DNA from: Gnetum montanum
Taxonomy: Eukaryota > Streptophyta > Gnetopsida > Gnetales > Gnetaceae
Assembly: GCA_015680685.1 (NCBI GenBank)
Contig: MNCI01022058.1
Span: forward strand, 276,947-340,946
DNA: 64,000 bases
Reading direction: 5' to 3'
The position numbers and the translations under genes were made by a program. Under the pieces are notes generated by a model. The model worked only from the letters and a program-made list of their open reading frames with translations, did not search any database and was not told where the DNA came from. This document shows, one piece after another, positions 43,474 to 53,257 of this stretch; the stretch's first letter is position 1, and every line of letters begins with the position of its first letter.

Positions 43474-44324
43474 TGATGAGTGGCGAGGTACCCCTACACT
43501 CAACCATACGAAACGAGCGTAGCATGAGTGATTCAGTCGAACTCTATAGACTAAATGCCTANNGTTGAGAAACTAAGTACTAATTCTAACTAATGACTAT
43601 GTCTAAATTAACCTAGCATCAGCATCTGTTCCCACTTACCGTACACACCCTAAACTGATGCAACTGTGGTTACCAAATGCTAATCGTTGCTGGGATCACC
43701 ATGCGTAACGCATGTGCTCAAAGTGGTCGTACTAAGCCACAAGAGAATCTAATCTAGCCTAGGTGCGATGAGCAACTGATTCCTTGACTAACCATACACA
43801 TCTTTGTGCATGACTGCCACTGGGATTACCAAGTGTAGATCCTGAATATGCCACTGGGTTACCAAGTAGTCACACTAGATGCTCGTAATCAAGTCGTACT
43901 CATATCGCGTTGCGATGAGCAGCCGATTCCTTGACTATCCGTACACATGCTTAGATGCTCGTAATCAAGTCATACTCATTCCACATTACTAAGAGAAAGC
44001 AATAAATAACAATGAATAAAATCCTATTCCATGCACTGCAAGGTTTATCCAGGAAGTTTGTCTTTATTGTTGTACACAACTTGTGTTCAAGTACAATGTT
44101 GCTCGAATAAAGATCTGTTCACTTTAGGACTCCTACTGCGGGCACATGGAAAATATTCTATCTCTCGAGTGATCAAACTGAGAGTTTCCCTACTTCTAAC
44201 TTAGGATGAGGAAACAAGGGAGAGCCACCTCTTATTTAGACTTGGTGGCGGATAGTGACATCGCGTACGCAATATTGTAGGGGACAACACGATATCGTAA
44301 CTGCCATGATATCGCGTCTCATCA
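43474..44324 (-). repeat. Element F 5' LTR (851 bp as assembled)
   Basis: Plus-strand edges TGATGAGTGGCGAGG and GCGTCTCATCA. Two N at 43,562-43,563 stand for about 150 bp present in the 3' LTR. A block of about 150 bp (about 43,765-43,920), containing CCACTGGGATTACC and CCACTGGGTTACC repeats, is extra relative to the 3' LTR but resembles the solo LTR at 32,630-32,750. Confidence 0.87.
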
Positions 44325-44880
44325 TGAAACCATGGAAACGTCCCTTTTTTTGGCCCAATAACCTATGCATACCCTCACACACACCTGTGGCTAGTGCCTT
44401 TGAACCTCAAATCGCCTCCACTGTTCCATCCTTCGAGCAGCCTTCAAACCAAATGCCCTCCAACATACAAACGGTCATGCTCACACACGTAGTGACTAAC
44501 TAAATAAAGGCAGGTCATCTTCCCCAAAATTTGACTGATCTGGGAAGCCCCCTCATTTATCTTCAGGTGGTAGGAAATGAGTCATGTAAAGCTCTTTTGG
44601 ATTCAGGGTCAGGAGTCAACTTGATTTCACATGACATGTATAAGACTTGGAACTTGCCCCCATTAAAGAAGAGCAACATTCAGCTCAAACTGGTAGACCA
44701 ATCCATTACTGTTCCCTTGGGATTAGTGGAGGACATTGAGACCACCATTTGTGGGTGGTTCTATCTTGCTGATTTCCTTGTCATCCGTGTTGAGAATTGC
44801 AAGGGGAACTTTCCAATCATAATGGAAAGAGCTTGGCTGAGCATAGTGGATGCAAGACTAGGACTCTGAGATATTTCCCT
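44325..44880 (+). pseudogene. Element E gag linker and aspartic protease relic
   Basis: It continues the gag frame after F. It shows KPWKRPFFWPNN, an NIQTVMLTHVVTN linker, then DLGSPLIYLQVVGNE, the active site ALLDSGSGVNLIS (DSG intact), VEDIETTICGW, and FPIIMERAWLS with Glu for the usual Gly before Arg. A stop follows at about 44,868. Retropepsin fold expected. The Gly-to-Glu change and the stop upstream of DLGSP (about 44,503) suggest inactivity. Confidence 0.8.
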
Positions 44881-44999
44881 TGAAATTTCAAAGGAAAATC
44901 CTTTTGGGAAGATTGAGAAGAAGCACGTTCCATGCATTGCATATAGTGACTCTGAGCGCAATTGTGTGCAGCAGTTGTGGTCCGCTAAGCGAACATCTA

Positions 45000-46330
45000 T
45001 TTAAGCATGCAGTTGGTGTACCGAGGAATCACAAGTCCAACAATGCATGTACGTAGCAACCACAAATCAAGAAGGCACCCAGTGGTTGACCATTGATCCT
45101 GCTAGCAGCACTCTGTGCATGGAACCATCTGAGGGGCTTGTACACGCCTACATAGAAAGCATGGATGATTTGGAGGAGGTTCATCAATAAGTATCCACTG
45201 TTGATGACCATGATGGTTGGGGAAAGTTGAAAATCCTTGAAAGTTTTAAATAATAGCCCTTGGAACTCAAACCCTTACTAGCCCACTTAGAATATGCATC
45301 TTTAAAAAATGGGAAACCAGTGATTATCAATGCCACCCTTGCTCTTGAACAGAAGAAGAAGTTGCTGAAGGTGGTGAACAAATGGGAAGCTACTTTTGCA
45401 TGGTTGTATTCTGAATTAACAAGTTGATCCTAGGGTCTACCAACATTGGATTTACATTGACCCCTCCATGAAGCCACGATGACAACCACAAAGGCGATTG
45501 AACCCCAAACTAATGCAGGTTGTCAAAGATGAAATCGAACAATTACTGAAAGCAAGGTTCATCTACTCTATTGTTGATAGCGAATGGGTTAGCCCACTCA
45601 TTATTGTGCCAAAGAAGCATGGAAAATGGAGGGTTTGTATAGATTTTCGATTACTCAACATGGCTACCTTCAAAAATCACTTCCCACTCCCATTTGTGGA
45701 GTAGGTGTTGGATATCTTTGCGGGGCATCGTTATTATAGCTTTTTGGATGGTTATAGTAGCTATAACCAAATCCAAATTGTGCTAGAAAACTAGGCCAAG
45801 ATAACCTTCACAAGTCCCTAGGGGACTTTTGCATACAAAAAGATGTCTTTTGGCCTGTATAATGCACATGCCACTTTCCAATGCCTTGTCCTCAGCATCT
45901 TCTGGCAGAAAATTAGCAATGGGATAGAAGTCTTCATGAATGACTTTTCTACCTATGGGGCCATGTTCAATCAAGCCTTGGACCAGCTTGAGCAAGTTTT
46001 GAAAAGATGTGTGGAAGCTAATATACAGCTCAATTGGTAGAAAAGCCACTTAATGGTCTAAGAGGACATTGTGCTAGGGAACTGTATTTCACAAACAGGG
46101 ATTAGTGTGGATCCATAAAAAATCAGGGTCATCCAAGGAATTACCAGGTAACCAAGCACTGTAAAAGATGTTTGGTCATTCCTTGGCCACATCAGTTACT
46201 ACCTGTGCTTCATCAAACATTTCTCAAAGATCGCTAAGCCGTTGGTGGAACTCACGAAGAAAGATGTCCCATTCGTCTAGACTAGAGAATGTGAATTCGC
46301 ATTCCAAATGCCTAAACAGAAACTCATAGA
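45000..46330 (+). pseudogene. Element E reverse transcriptase relic
   Basis: Motifs in order: MNPKLMQVVKDEIEQLLKA (45,498), SEWVSPLIIVPKKHGKWRVC, IDFRLLNMATF, FPLPFVE, YYSFLDGYSSYNQI, GTFAYKKMSFGL, then FMNDFSTYG at about 45,937. The canonical FMDDFSTYG has lost its first catalytic Asp (Asp to Asn), which should abolish polymerisation on its own. Stops at about 45,703 and 45,793 also interrupt. Thumb and connection continue to about 46,310 (YYLCFIKHFSKIAKPLVELTK). Confidence 0.85.
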
Positions 46331-46339
46331 GACTCCAAT

Positions 46340-46900
46340 TCTATAGGCACCTAATTGGTCCAGGCCCTTCCACATCATGACGGATGCATCCAATTATGCA
46401 TTTGGAGTCGTGCTTACATAGTGGGATGATAAAAAATTCCCACACTATATTCACTATGCAAGCCATAGCATTGTGGGTGCTCAGCTTAACTACACCACCA
46501 CCGAAAAAGAGTTGATGGAAATGGTGTTCGCCTTGGAAAAATTCCAACACTATGTGCTTGGGTACAAGGTGTTCATGCATATCGACCACAGTGCCATCTG
46601 GTTCCTGATGAACAAACCAATGGTGAGCCCCTGTATCATATGATGGATGGTGATTCTTTAGGAATTTGACTTCACTATGGTAGATCGGAAGGGAACTGAG
46701 AATGTGGTTGCTGACCACTTGTCTCAGTTACGATGGGATAACATAGAAGAGGAGAAATCACTCTCTGACCAATTTCCAGATGAACTCCTATTTGTGGGAG
46801 CAGTCAATATGCAAGTGCCCAAAGAATCACCTTGGTTCAACCACATCCTCACCTATCTCACAACTCAAGAATTTCCAAATGAGTGGGACCATTGGTAGAA
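46340..46900 (+). pseudogene. Element E RNase H relic
   Basis: Shows HIMTDASNYAFGVVL (first catalytic Asp kept), YTTTEKELMEMVFALEKFQ (catalytic Glu), HIDHSAIWFLMNKPMVSP (catalytic Asp kept) and NVVADHLSQL (final Asp). Stops at about 46,417, 46,640 and 46,660. The four acidic residues of RNase H are all visible, which makes this the best preserved RNase H in the window. Confidence 0.82.
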
Positions 46901-46919
46901 ACAACAGTTTTTCCATAAG

Positions 46920-48128
46920 GCCAAGTGCTCCATGGAAATCAATGGCCACCTTTATAAGGTGTGTGCAAATGGCCTAGTTCGATGGTGTGTCCCTGATGAT
47001 GATACATTGCACGTCCTCCAAGATACTCATGAGGGCCCTTGTGGGGGCCACTATGCTGGATGATGCATGACCATTAAGATCCTACTTGCAGGATATTACT
47101 CGCCTACAATTTTCAGGGACACAATGGTTTGCCCGCTTCTGTGAACAATGCTAGAGAGACAGTGGGATGACTACACAAATGGAGGAACCTCAACAGTGGA
47201 TCCAACCACTGGAGCCCTTCGACATCAAGGGCATTGACTTCATGGGTCCCATCACACCCATGTCCAATGGGAAGGCATATATCATCGTCGCTATGGACTA
47301 CTGCACAAAATGGGTAGAGGCAGAAGCCATCGTCAACTATTCCTCAAACACCACTGCACGATTTGTCCAACAGCAAATTATCAACAGGTTTGGAGTGCTA
47401 CGTGCACTCATCTCAGACAATGGAACACATTTCACGGGCATCACTTTTTGTAAACTCATGCAACACTTGGGGGTTACCCATAAATTTACAACACCTTATC
47501 ATCCCCAAGCCAACGGGTAGGTTGAAGTCACCAATAAGGAGATCACCAATATCCTCACTCGAACCATTAGTAAATATAGGAGGGACTGGAGCACCAAACT
47601 TAATGATGCTCTCTGGGCCTATCGCTCCACTTGGAAACTTCCTATAGGTTACTCTCCCTATGAGTTAGTGTACGGTAAGCTACCGAAACTCCCAATCCAC
47701 GTAGAACTCCAAACACTATCCATAGCCAGCGACTTAGGTCTTGACCTACACTAGCACAACGCGAACGAATTATCAACCTAAGTGTGCTGGATGAGAATTG
47801 ATTAGTGGCCCTATCCTCAAATGAGATCCACAAGGCCTACAATAAAAAATGTCATGATCTTAGGATTCGGAAGGTAACATTTACATGTGGAGATAAGCTA
47901 CTTTACTGGAACCCCATACACATACCACAACCAACCAAGGTTCAAACACTATGGGAGGGACCTTACATTGTCTCTGAAACCTTCCCATCTGGGGCCTTTC
48001 TTATACACAAACCTAAGGATCCCACTAGAACACAGTTGCTCAATCGGCAACAATTAAAACCTTTCCATGAACTCATCGTCACCAGGATAGCCTCATTCCA
48101 TTTTTCATGTCTCCTTCTTTTCACCTAG
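46920..48128 (+). pseudogene. Element E integrase relic
   Basis: N-terminal zinc region: HEGPCGGHYAG then a Cys pair about 47,140. The catalytic core lies in frame 47,167-47,520: GIDFMGPI (first Asp), SDNGTHFTG (second Asp), PYHPQANG, a stop in place of Gln, then VEVTNKE. Second Asp and Glu are 35 residues apart (D35E). The C-terminal part has PIGYSPYELVYGKLP (about 47,645) and frame 47,805-48,128 with KVTFTCGDKLLYWNP and LWEGPYIVSETFPSGAF (GPF/Y-type end, no chromodomain). Absence of a chromodomain fits Athila/Tat. Inactive through stops. Confidence 0.87.
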
Positions 48129-48754
48129 TTGTGGAGGAGACCGTCCTCCATGCTAATCCATTCTACCAAGCTCCCCATTGTTTTTTGGAATTTTTTTTGT
48201 TTTACACCTTTTTTTCAACATCGTTCGTACATTTGCCAATTCTTACTAACTTTTCCTTTTTTTAATTACTTTTCCATTTCTTTGTTGCTTATTTATGCAT
48301 GTGTGTGTGTTTAATTTTCAATTGGTTGCTAATAAGTCATCTTATTGTCATCAGGTGTCTAGTGCGGAGGATTTTTGTTGCGATGGGTCGCATGAAATGG
48401 TCCACCTAGTTTATCTCTCTCCTGCCCTCGCATTGTTGTTCTTGGACTTTACATTTATTTTCATCTCATAAAATCGGTAGTGAGTCCACATCATCCACCC
48501 ATTCATCCACTCCATGGTTTTCCTCCCTTTGGAAACATGCAACCCCTTCACTTAAAAAGATTTTAATTAATGTGTGACTTATGTAGTTCCCAGACTCGAG
48601 GATGACCCAATGGTTTGAATCAGGTGTGACTTCAAGGGGAATGCAACATTCATCGTCCTCTTCTATTCCCTAGGTTACCAGTGTGTCCTTATGGATTTCT
48701 TACCACTCCAAGTTCTTCTCTACAAGGAAGCTCCTTGGAAATTTAACCTTGCAT

Positions 48755-48810
48755 GGTATGGTCCTCATTGCAAACACAAAAAAAAAAGACATGAGGATTC
48801 AAAGCACACC
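48755..48810 (+). other. Conserved bulged hairpin (copy 5, element E, first of two)
   Basis: 5' arm GGTATGGTCCTCAT, 3' arm ATGAGGATTCAAAGCACACC. Upper stem GTCCTCAT/ATGAGGAT pairs fully (one G-U). Relative to GTTCTCAC/GTGAGAAT this changes two pairs on both sides (U-A to C-G, and C-G to U-A). Lower stem has one mismatch. Confidence 0.65.
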
Positions 48811-48850
48811 CCTTGGTCAGATGCATGCAACCAAGCATGGGTTTTTGCAT

Positions 48851-48923
48851 GGTGTGGTTCCCACAAAATCTAAATAAAACAACAAAAATTAAATCCTAAC
48901 TATGTGGGAATTCAAAGCACACC
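48851..48923 (+). other. Conserved bulged hairpin (copy 6, element E, second of two)
   Basis: 5' arm GGTGTGGTTCCCAC, 3' arm GTGGGAATTCAAAGCACACC. The upper stem GTTCCCAC/GTGGGAAT replaces a U-A pair by C-G on both sides compared with copies 1-4. Lower stem GGTGTG/CACACC is perfect. It lies 40 bp after copy 5. Confidence 0.65.
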
Positions 48924-49480
48924 CCTTATACTACCTCTCACGGGCCACAAGCACTAGTTATGGGACTCACTCCATCCCCTCTAACTTAGTCCCATTTCAC
49001 TTCCTTCCTCTCACGCCTGTTAGAGTGGTGGTTCTCTTTGGGTGCATTCTTGTATACTTGGAGGATGGATGAGGCTTCGCATGTTGCTGTGATGTCACTA
49101 TATGTGGTTGGTTTTGGGTCTGAACTCGGGAAAGGTCCTATCGGGTCACTTAACCACAACTTTACACGGGGTTTCATGTGACCGATGATTGGAATTCCAA
49201 TTCTCTCGCCTCTCTCTTCACCCATTTCTCTCCATGACTCACCTCACTGCCTGTCTTATGTTTTAAAAGTTTTTCATGATTTCCATGAACTTCTCATGCC
49301 TCGGCAGGTTCTCATGGATGGGAGTATTAACTTACGATCAACATTTCTTGGCCCTGGGGCCCACGAACTCTGGTGTTGAGGATATGCAAGGGCTACTGAG
49401 GCTACCGCCTGCTATGGGGACGACCTACTTGCATATTCCTGGTTCCATTTATTAGCCTCCCATCCTTTTAATTTTTTTAG

Positions 49481-49942
49481 TTGATTATTTTCATGATACC
49501 CATTGCTCAACTTCTTCTCTGCGGAGTTCTTTTTCACCACACTCTCCTACTTTTTGACTCTCTTTTGCACCCCACTTACATTCCTCTTTCTCTCGGCCCA
49601 GTTCCTGGTCTCTCAAGCTCTTCAACCACCCCATTTTGGCATTTTAAATTGAATTTTTTGGGCTTTCTTTTGTTGGGTCAATGTTGGTCAATGGGTGCGA
49701 CCCCTTGCATATATGTAGCCTCATATACACAGCACAAAAACCTTATATATTCCCCCGTTGCACATAACATTTTTGCTCATTTTGCAAACAAATTGGGGGA
49801 AGATTTTTTATTTTTTCTACCTCAACTCTTCTTCCAAGCACTTACATTGTCTACCACATGTCCTAATCTACCTATCCTTCCCCTCTTTAGCAACCGGAGG
49901 TATGCTCTCAGTCGTGGGGGGGTGAGGCCTACTAAAAATTAA
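49481..49942 (+). CDS. Hydrophobic 153-codon frame in element E
   Basis: Uninterrupted frame with a strongly hydrophobic N-terminal stretch (MIIFMIPIAQLLLCGVLF) and two further apolar segments (LNFLGFLLLGQ, FLFFLPQLFFQALTL). It sits downstream of integrase, where Athila elements of other plants carry an envelope-like gene, but shows no recognisable family motif. T-rich composition alone can give apolar codons, so chance is a real alternative. It is not seen in the other elements here. Confidence 0.25.
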   Translation: MIIFMIPIAQLLLCGVLFHHTLLLFDSLLHPTYIPLSLGPVPGLSSSSTTPFWHFKLNFLGFLLLGQCWSMGATPCIYVASYTQHKNLIYSPVAHNIFAHFANKLGEDFLFFLPQLFFQALTLSTTCPNLPILPLFSNRRYALSRGGVRPTKN

Positions 49943-50229
49943 TTAATTAATTAATTAATTAAGAGTTCACACCTCTTATTGAAAGAAACAAAAACAATAG
50001 TTTAAACTCCAACTTATCCCTTATTGTTTTTGGTTCTAACTCATCAACTAATATTCTAGGGGATTTAATGGGATGCACATGCCAACACCATAACTTAGTC
50101 AAACTGAGAAGATGTATGAGAGCCATTTTGAGTAGCTTGTGAACAATCTAATTAGTGGTTATGTTTGATTGTAGATGGCATTGAAACTAAGGCATCCAAG
50201 GGGATAAGGACCATCACAACCTAGGGACA

Positions 50230-53120
50230 AGCATCCATGAACGAGAAGGGGACAAGGTGTGCAGCACCCAGAGCACATGGAGGGCTCTCGTGCAATTGCC
50301 CCCTCCATGAAGGACCTGATGTGGAATCTATCCATCAGATTCCCAAAGAGGAGATTCCCAGCAAGCAATCCCAAGGGGATGAGACTTTGGGGATAGCACC
50401 ACGGCTTGAGGTCACCCTAACCTAGGCATGTCTTGATGCTATCAAGCCAAGGGAAGTGCAATGAATGGTCCTGCAAGAGTTAAACTTTGGATCATTTCTT
50501 GAGAATGCACCATAATGTGAAGCTTCAATTGCAAAATTCTCCTATGTGGCAAATCATCACATCCAGTGGTGAATGGTACTTAGGAGAGACTTATCTCTTC
50601 TAGACAACTTGACAACTGGCGTCCAGAGTAAGAATCAAGGACATCTATGTCTCTTACTTTGCGGAAGCAATCACGCAAGCTTTGGGGTTGCCAGAGACCA
50701 GAGCTGATGTAGTGAAGATCCTGAAGCAAGAAGATCCGGAGGTAAAAGGGGAGTGGATCAGGCCGTGCTATGGGGTGGATTGTAAAGAGTTTGGCACTCT
50801 AACCACCACGAAGAGAGCATATTCAAAAATTGCTTCTTACCACCTGAACCCAATGGTGAGACATAACAAAATCACTACCTTCTCCGCTCGTGCATGTGCC
50901 ACCTTAAGTGAGAAATTCCCAATGAGCCTTCCATAATTGTTACTCTTGGAAATTGAAAAAAGGTTCGCTGAAAGCAAACATGGAAGGCGGGCTCTCCCCT
51001 TCCCCTACCGAATCAGAAAGTTATGCAAATAGGCATGGATAGCACAGTATGTCAACGATACACACCAACACACCCTAATTGCCTCATGGTGGGAAATGAT
51101 GAAAGACAAGACTTCGGCCACCACACAAACTAAGGAGGAGCAGCAACCACCTCCACCGCCTACGCAAATAATGAGGTCAGGTTCACAAACCATCACAGAA
51201 CATATACGCAAAATCTGGCAATCGCTCTTGATCCAACAAGAGCAATCTGGAACAACTAGTGGAGGAGAAGACTTTTCTATTTATCGCCCTACGATGAGCC
51301 ATCTGGAGTAAGTGGCTCGATCATTAAGTCTGCTAGAAAGAGTAAGGCTGATGTTCTTTATTGCCTGAACACAAGTATCCACAAGAACTAATCCTAGTGT
51401 CTGGGAAGTAACGGTATCCACCCAACAGTTATTTCCTAAAATTTCAGGAAATGCCACTACTTTCTCGGTACGCTTGGAAGATGGCGAGGAGGCGACAGTC
51501 CTGGTGATGTAGCACCAAGGATAGGAGATTGTGGCCAAAGTGGTTGCTGACACAATTACTATGGTCCTCAATGCATTGGCGGCACCTGTACCAAACGTAC
51601 ATGAACTCGAAGATGTACAGGCATCCATTGGGACTCCACATAGTAGGATCGATGTAGCCCAACATGAAGAACTGTTGGATTGACTGGTGGGAATCGGACA
51701 ACTGCTTCCAGATGTCTTCGACCTTCTGGATAACATCACTGCAACCCAGTCAAAGCTACTCTCGGCAAGGGGTAAGAGCCTCATCTTGGAAGGGAAACTT
51801 GAAGCTTCTCAAGCCAATTGTCAACGCTTAGCAATAGAAGTCGCCCAATTAAGGATCCAACTTGCCGATCTAGCTTTCCTCAACCGTGAGCTCACCAAAG
51901 ATGAAGCTTTTCAATAGCTTCAAGTGAAAATTTAGATAGTTGAGGATGAGTGAGAGTAGGCGATCCTTGATAAGATCTTAGTAGACACTCATGCATATCA
52001 TTTAAATAAGGACTTGACAGAGGTTTGCTAGGAGAATGTTAGGTTGACTGCAGAAGTCCATCGCCTGCGTAATGTTGGTGCTGAAAATGAGCACATGAAA
52101 AGCTTTATTCACCAACAATAGGAAGAGCTAGCCAGGGTGAACGCTGATGTGAGAAAGTTGGCCATTGAAAATTAAAATCTATCTATGAAGGAGGTTCAAA
52201 CCTTGCGACAGAAATCAGCCATTGAAATCACCGCTTGGAAGAACGAAGCCCTTAAGTTTGAAAAAGTTAAGAAGCATTAAAGGGACCAAGTGGGATTGCA
52301 AAAGGAAGTGAATGAGAAATAGATCCAAGTCACAAAGGCTAAGATGAATCAAGCGCTCCAGCAGCTCCAAGAAGGAGGTGAGGTATGGCAACCTATATTT
52401 GATGGGTTGAATGCCTACAACCAGGCTGAAATCCACCTCAAGGAACTACAAATTGAAGTAATGATAGAGTACATGGAGTTGGCCAACCTTCACTATGCAA
52501 ACCTGGCTATGCTAATAGCTAGGAGACCATGGTCTAACCTAGAAAAGTAAGTGGATGCCTCGTATTCTTTATACGAGGGCAAGTTCAGAGCACACAAAGT
52601 GACAAAACAAAAATTGGAAACAGCAAATGCGAAACTCGAGGTTCTCCACAAGTGTTTTGAAGGATAACGTGTGGTCACGGACAACTTGGCCCATCGAATG
52701 CATGACTACCAGCAACTACAAACATCAATTTGAGTGTTTGACATCGAACAAAAATAGTTCACAGCCTAGTTTGTTAATCTGAAAGAACTCTTCCTTATGC
52801 TTCTGTGCCCTTGGAAGGTTCCCATCCCGGCACACATTGGTGAAGCCGCCTGGATAGTGAACGATCCTAGAAGCAAGGAAGAAAAAATGAGGACCCTCTT
52901 GGAGGCTTTCTGATTGCCACCGAAAGTTGCAGTTGCTGCGGGGCAGCCATCATTCATGCCACCATCGCCAAGTGGGCCAAAGGCTAGTGAAGGCCCATTA
53001 GAACCACCACCACTAGGGACAGTGTGATCTTCTCCAGCAATTTTTGCATCTTTCAACACAACAGAGAATCCAGGACTGTCAGGGTCTTCAATTTTGTCTC
53101 TCAACACCACCATTTTGTAA
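50230..53120 (+). pseudogene. Element E aORF relic: long, partly coiled-coil protein
   Basis: One reading frame (coordinates divisible by three from 50,682) runs to TAA at 53,118, with scattered TAG/TGA/TAA that mostly look like C-to-T changes of CAG, CGA or CAA. An N-terminal part (50,237-50,425) in another frame has SIHQIP. The 50,640-51,020 part reads VRIKDIYVSYFAEAI, ALGLPETRADVVK, ALPFPYRIRKLC, a layout reminiscent of the plant 'putative transposon protein' ORFs next to Athila/Tat pol. From 51,687 to 52,730 it is rich in Leu/Glu/Gln/Lys heptad-like segments (LEGKLEASQANCQRLAIEVA). The end is Pro/Gly/Ser-rich. About 830-960 codons. Role unknown. Confidence 0.65.
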
Positions 53121-53257
53121 TTTGTCCTTCTCTATACACTCGGGCACTTGGCGCATCAATAAAATTGGTCTTGTGTCATGTGTGTTGTAATAAAAAGTCC
53201 ATACCTTCCAAATTTTAGAGGAACTCGAGGATGAGTTTTTACTCATTTGTGGGGGTA
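53121..53257 (+). other. Element E 3' UTR, small hairpin and polypurine tract
   Basis: GGATGAGTTTTTACTCATT can fold (ATGAGT/ACTCAT) just before GTGGGGGTA, which directly precedes the 3' LTR at 53,258. The same arrangement, with a weaker stem, precedes the 3' LTRs of A, B, D and F. Confidence 0.6.

Larger units (their letters stand above)
37235..44324 (-). mobile_element. Element F: non-autonomous Ty3/gypsy (gag-PR only), innermost
   Basis: Minus-strand order: 5' LTR (43,474-44,324), perfect tRNA-Asp primer site, gag (43,333 to about 40,900), protease (to about 40,380), 3' non-coding region, polypurine tract, 3' LTR (37,235-38,119). It lacks reverse transcriptase, RNase H and integrase: the protease-side block ends at about 40,200 and joins 3' non-coding sequence at about 40,140, the same joint as element A. 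It is inserted in the gag of E with tgaag/tgaaa flanks. About 7.1 kb. The primer site is the best preserved in the window, consistent with its place in the nest. Confidence 0.9.
48129..50230 (+). repeat. Element E 3' non-coding region between integrase and aORF
   Basis: Carries GGTGTGACTTCAAGGGGAATG (about 48,623), two tandem hairpins, a 153-codon hydrophobic frame (49,481-49,942) and a (ATTA)n microsatellite at 49,938-49,964. Blocks up to about 49,000 match the other elements. From 49,000 to 49,940 the sequence is private to E in this window. Confidence 0.65.

Noticed and set aside
45498-48128. Element E pol as an active gene
   Set aside because: Catalytic FMDD is FMND and there are stops in reverse transcriptase, RNase H and integrase.
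51281-51784. 167-codon minus-strand frame
   Set aside because: Antisense to the element E aORF; the plus-strand frame has a homologue in element C and is the better call.
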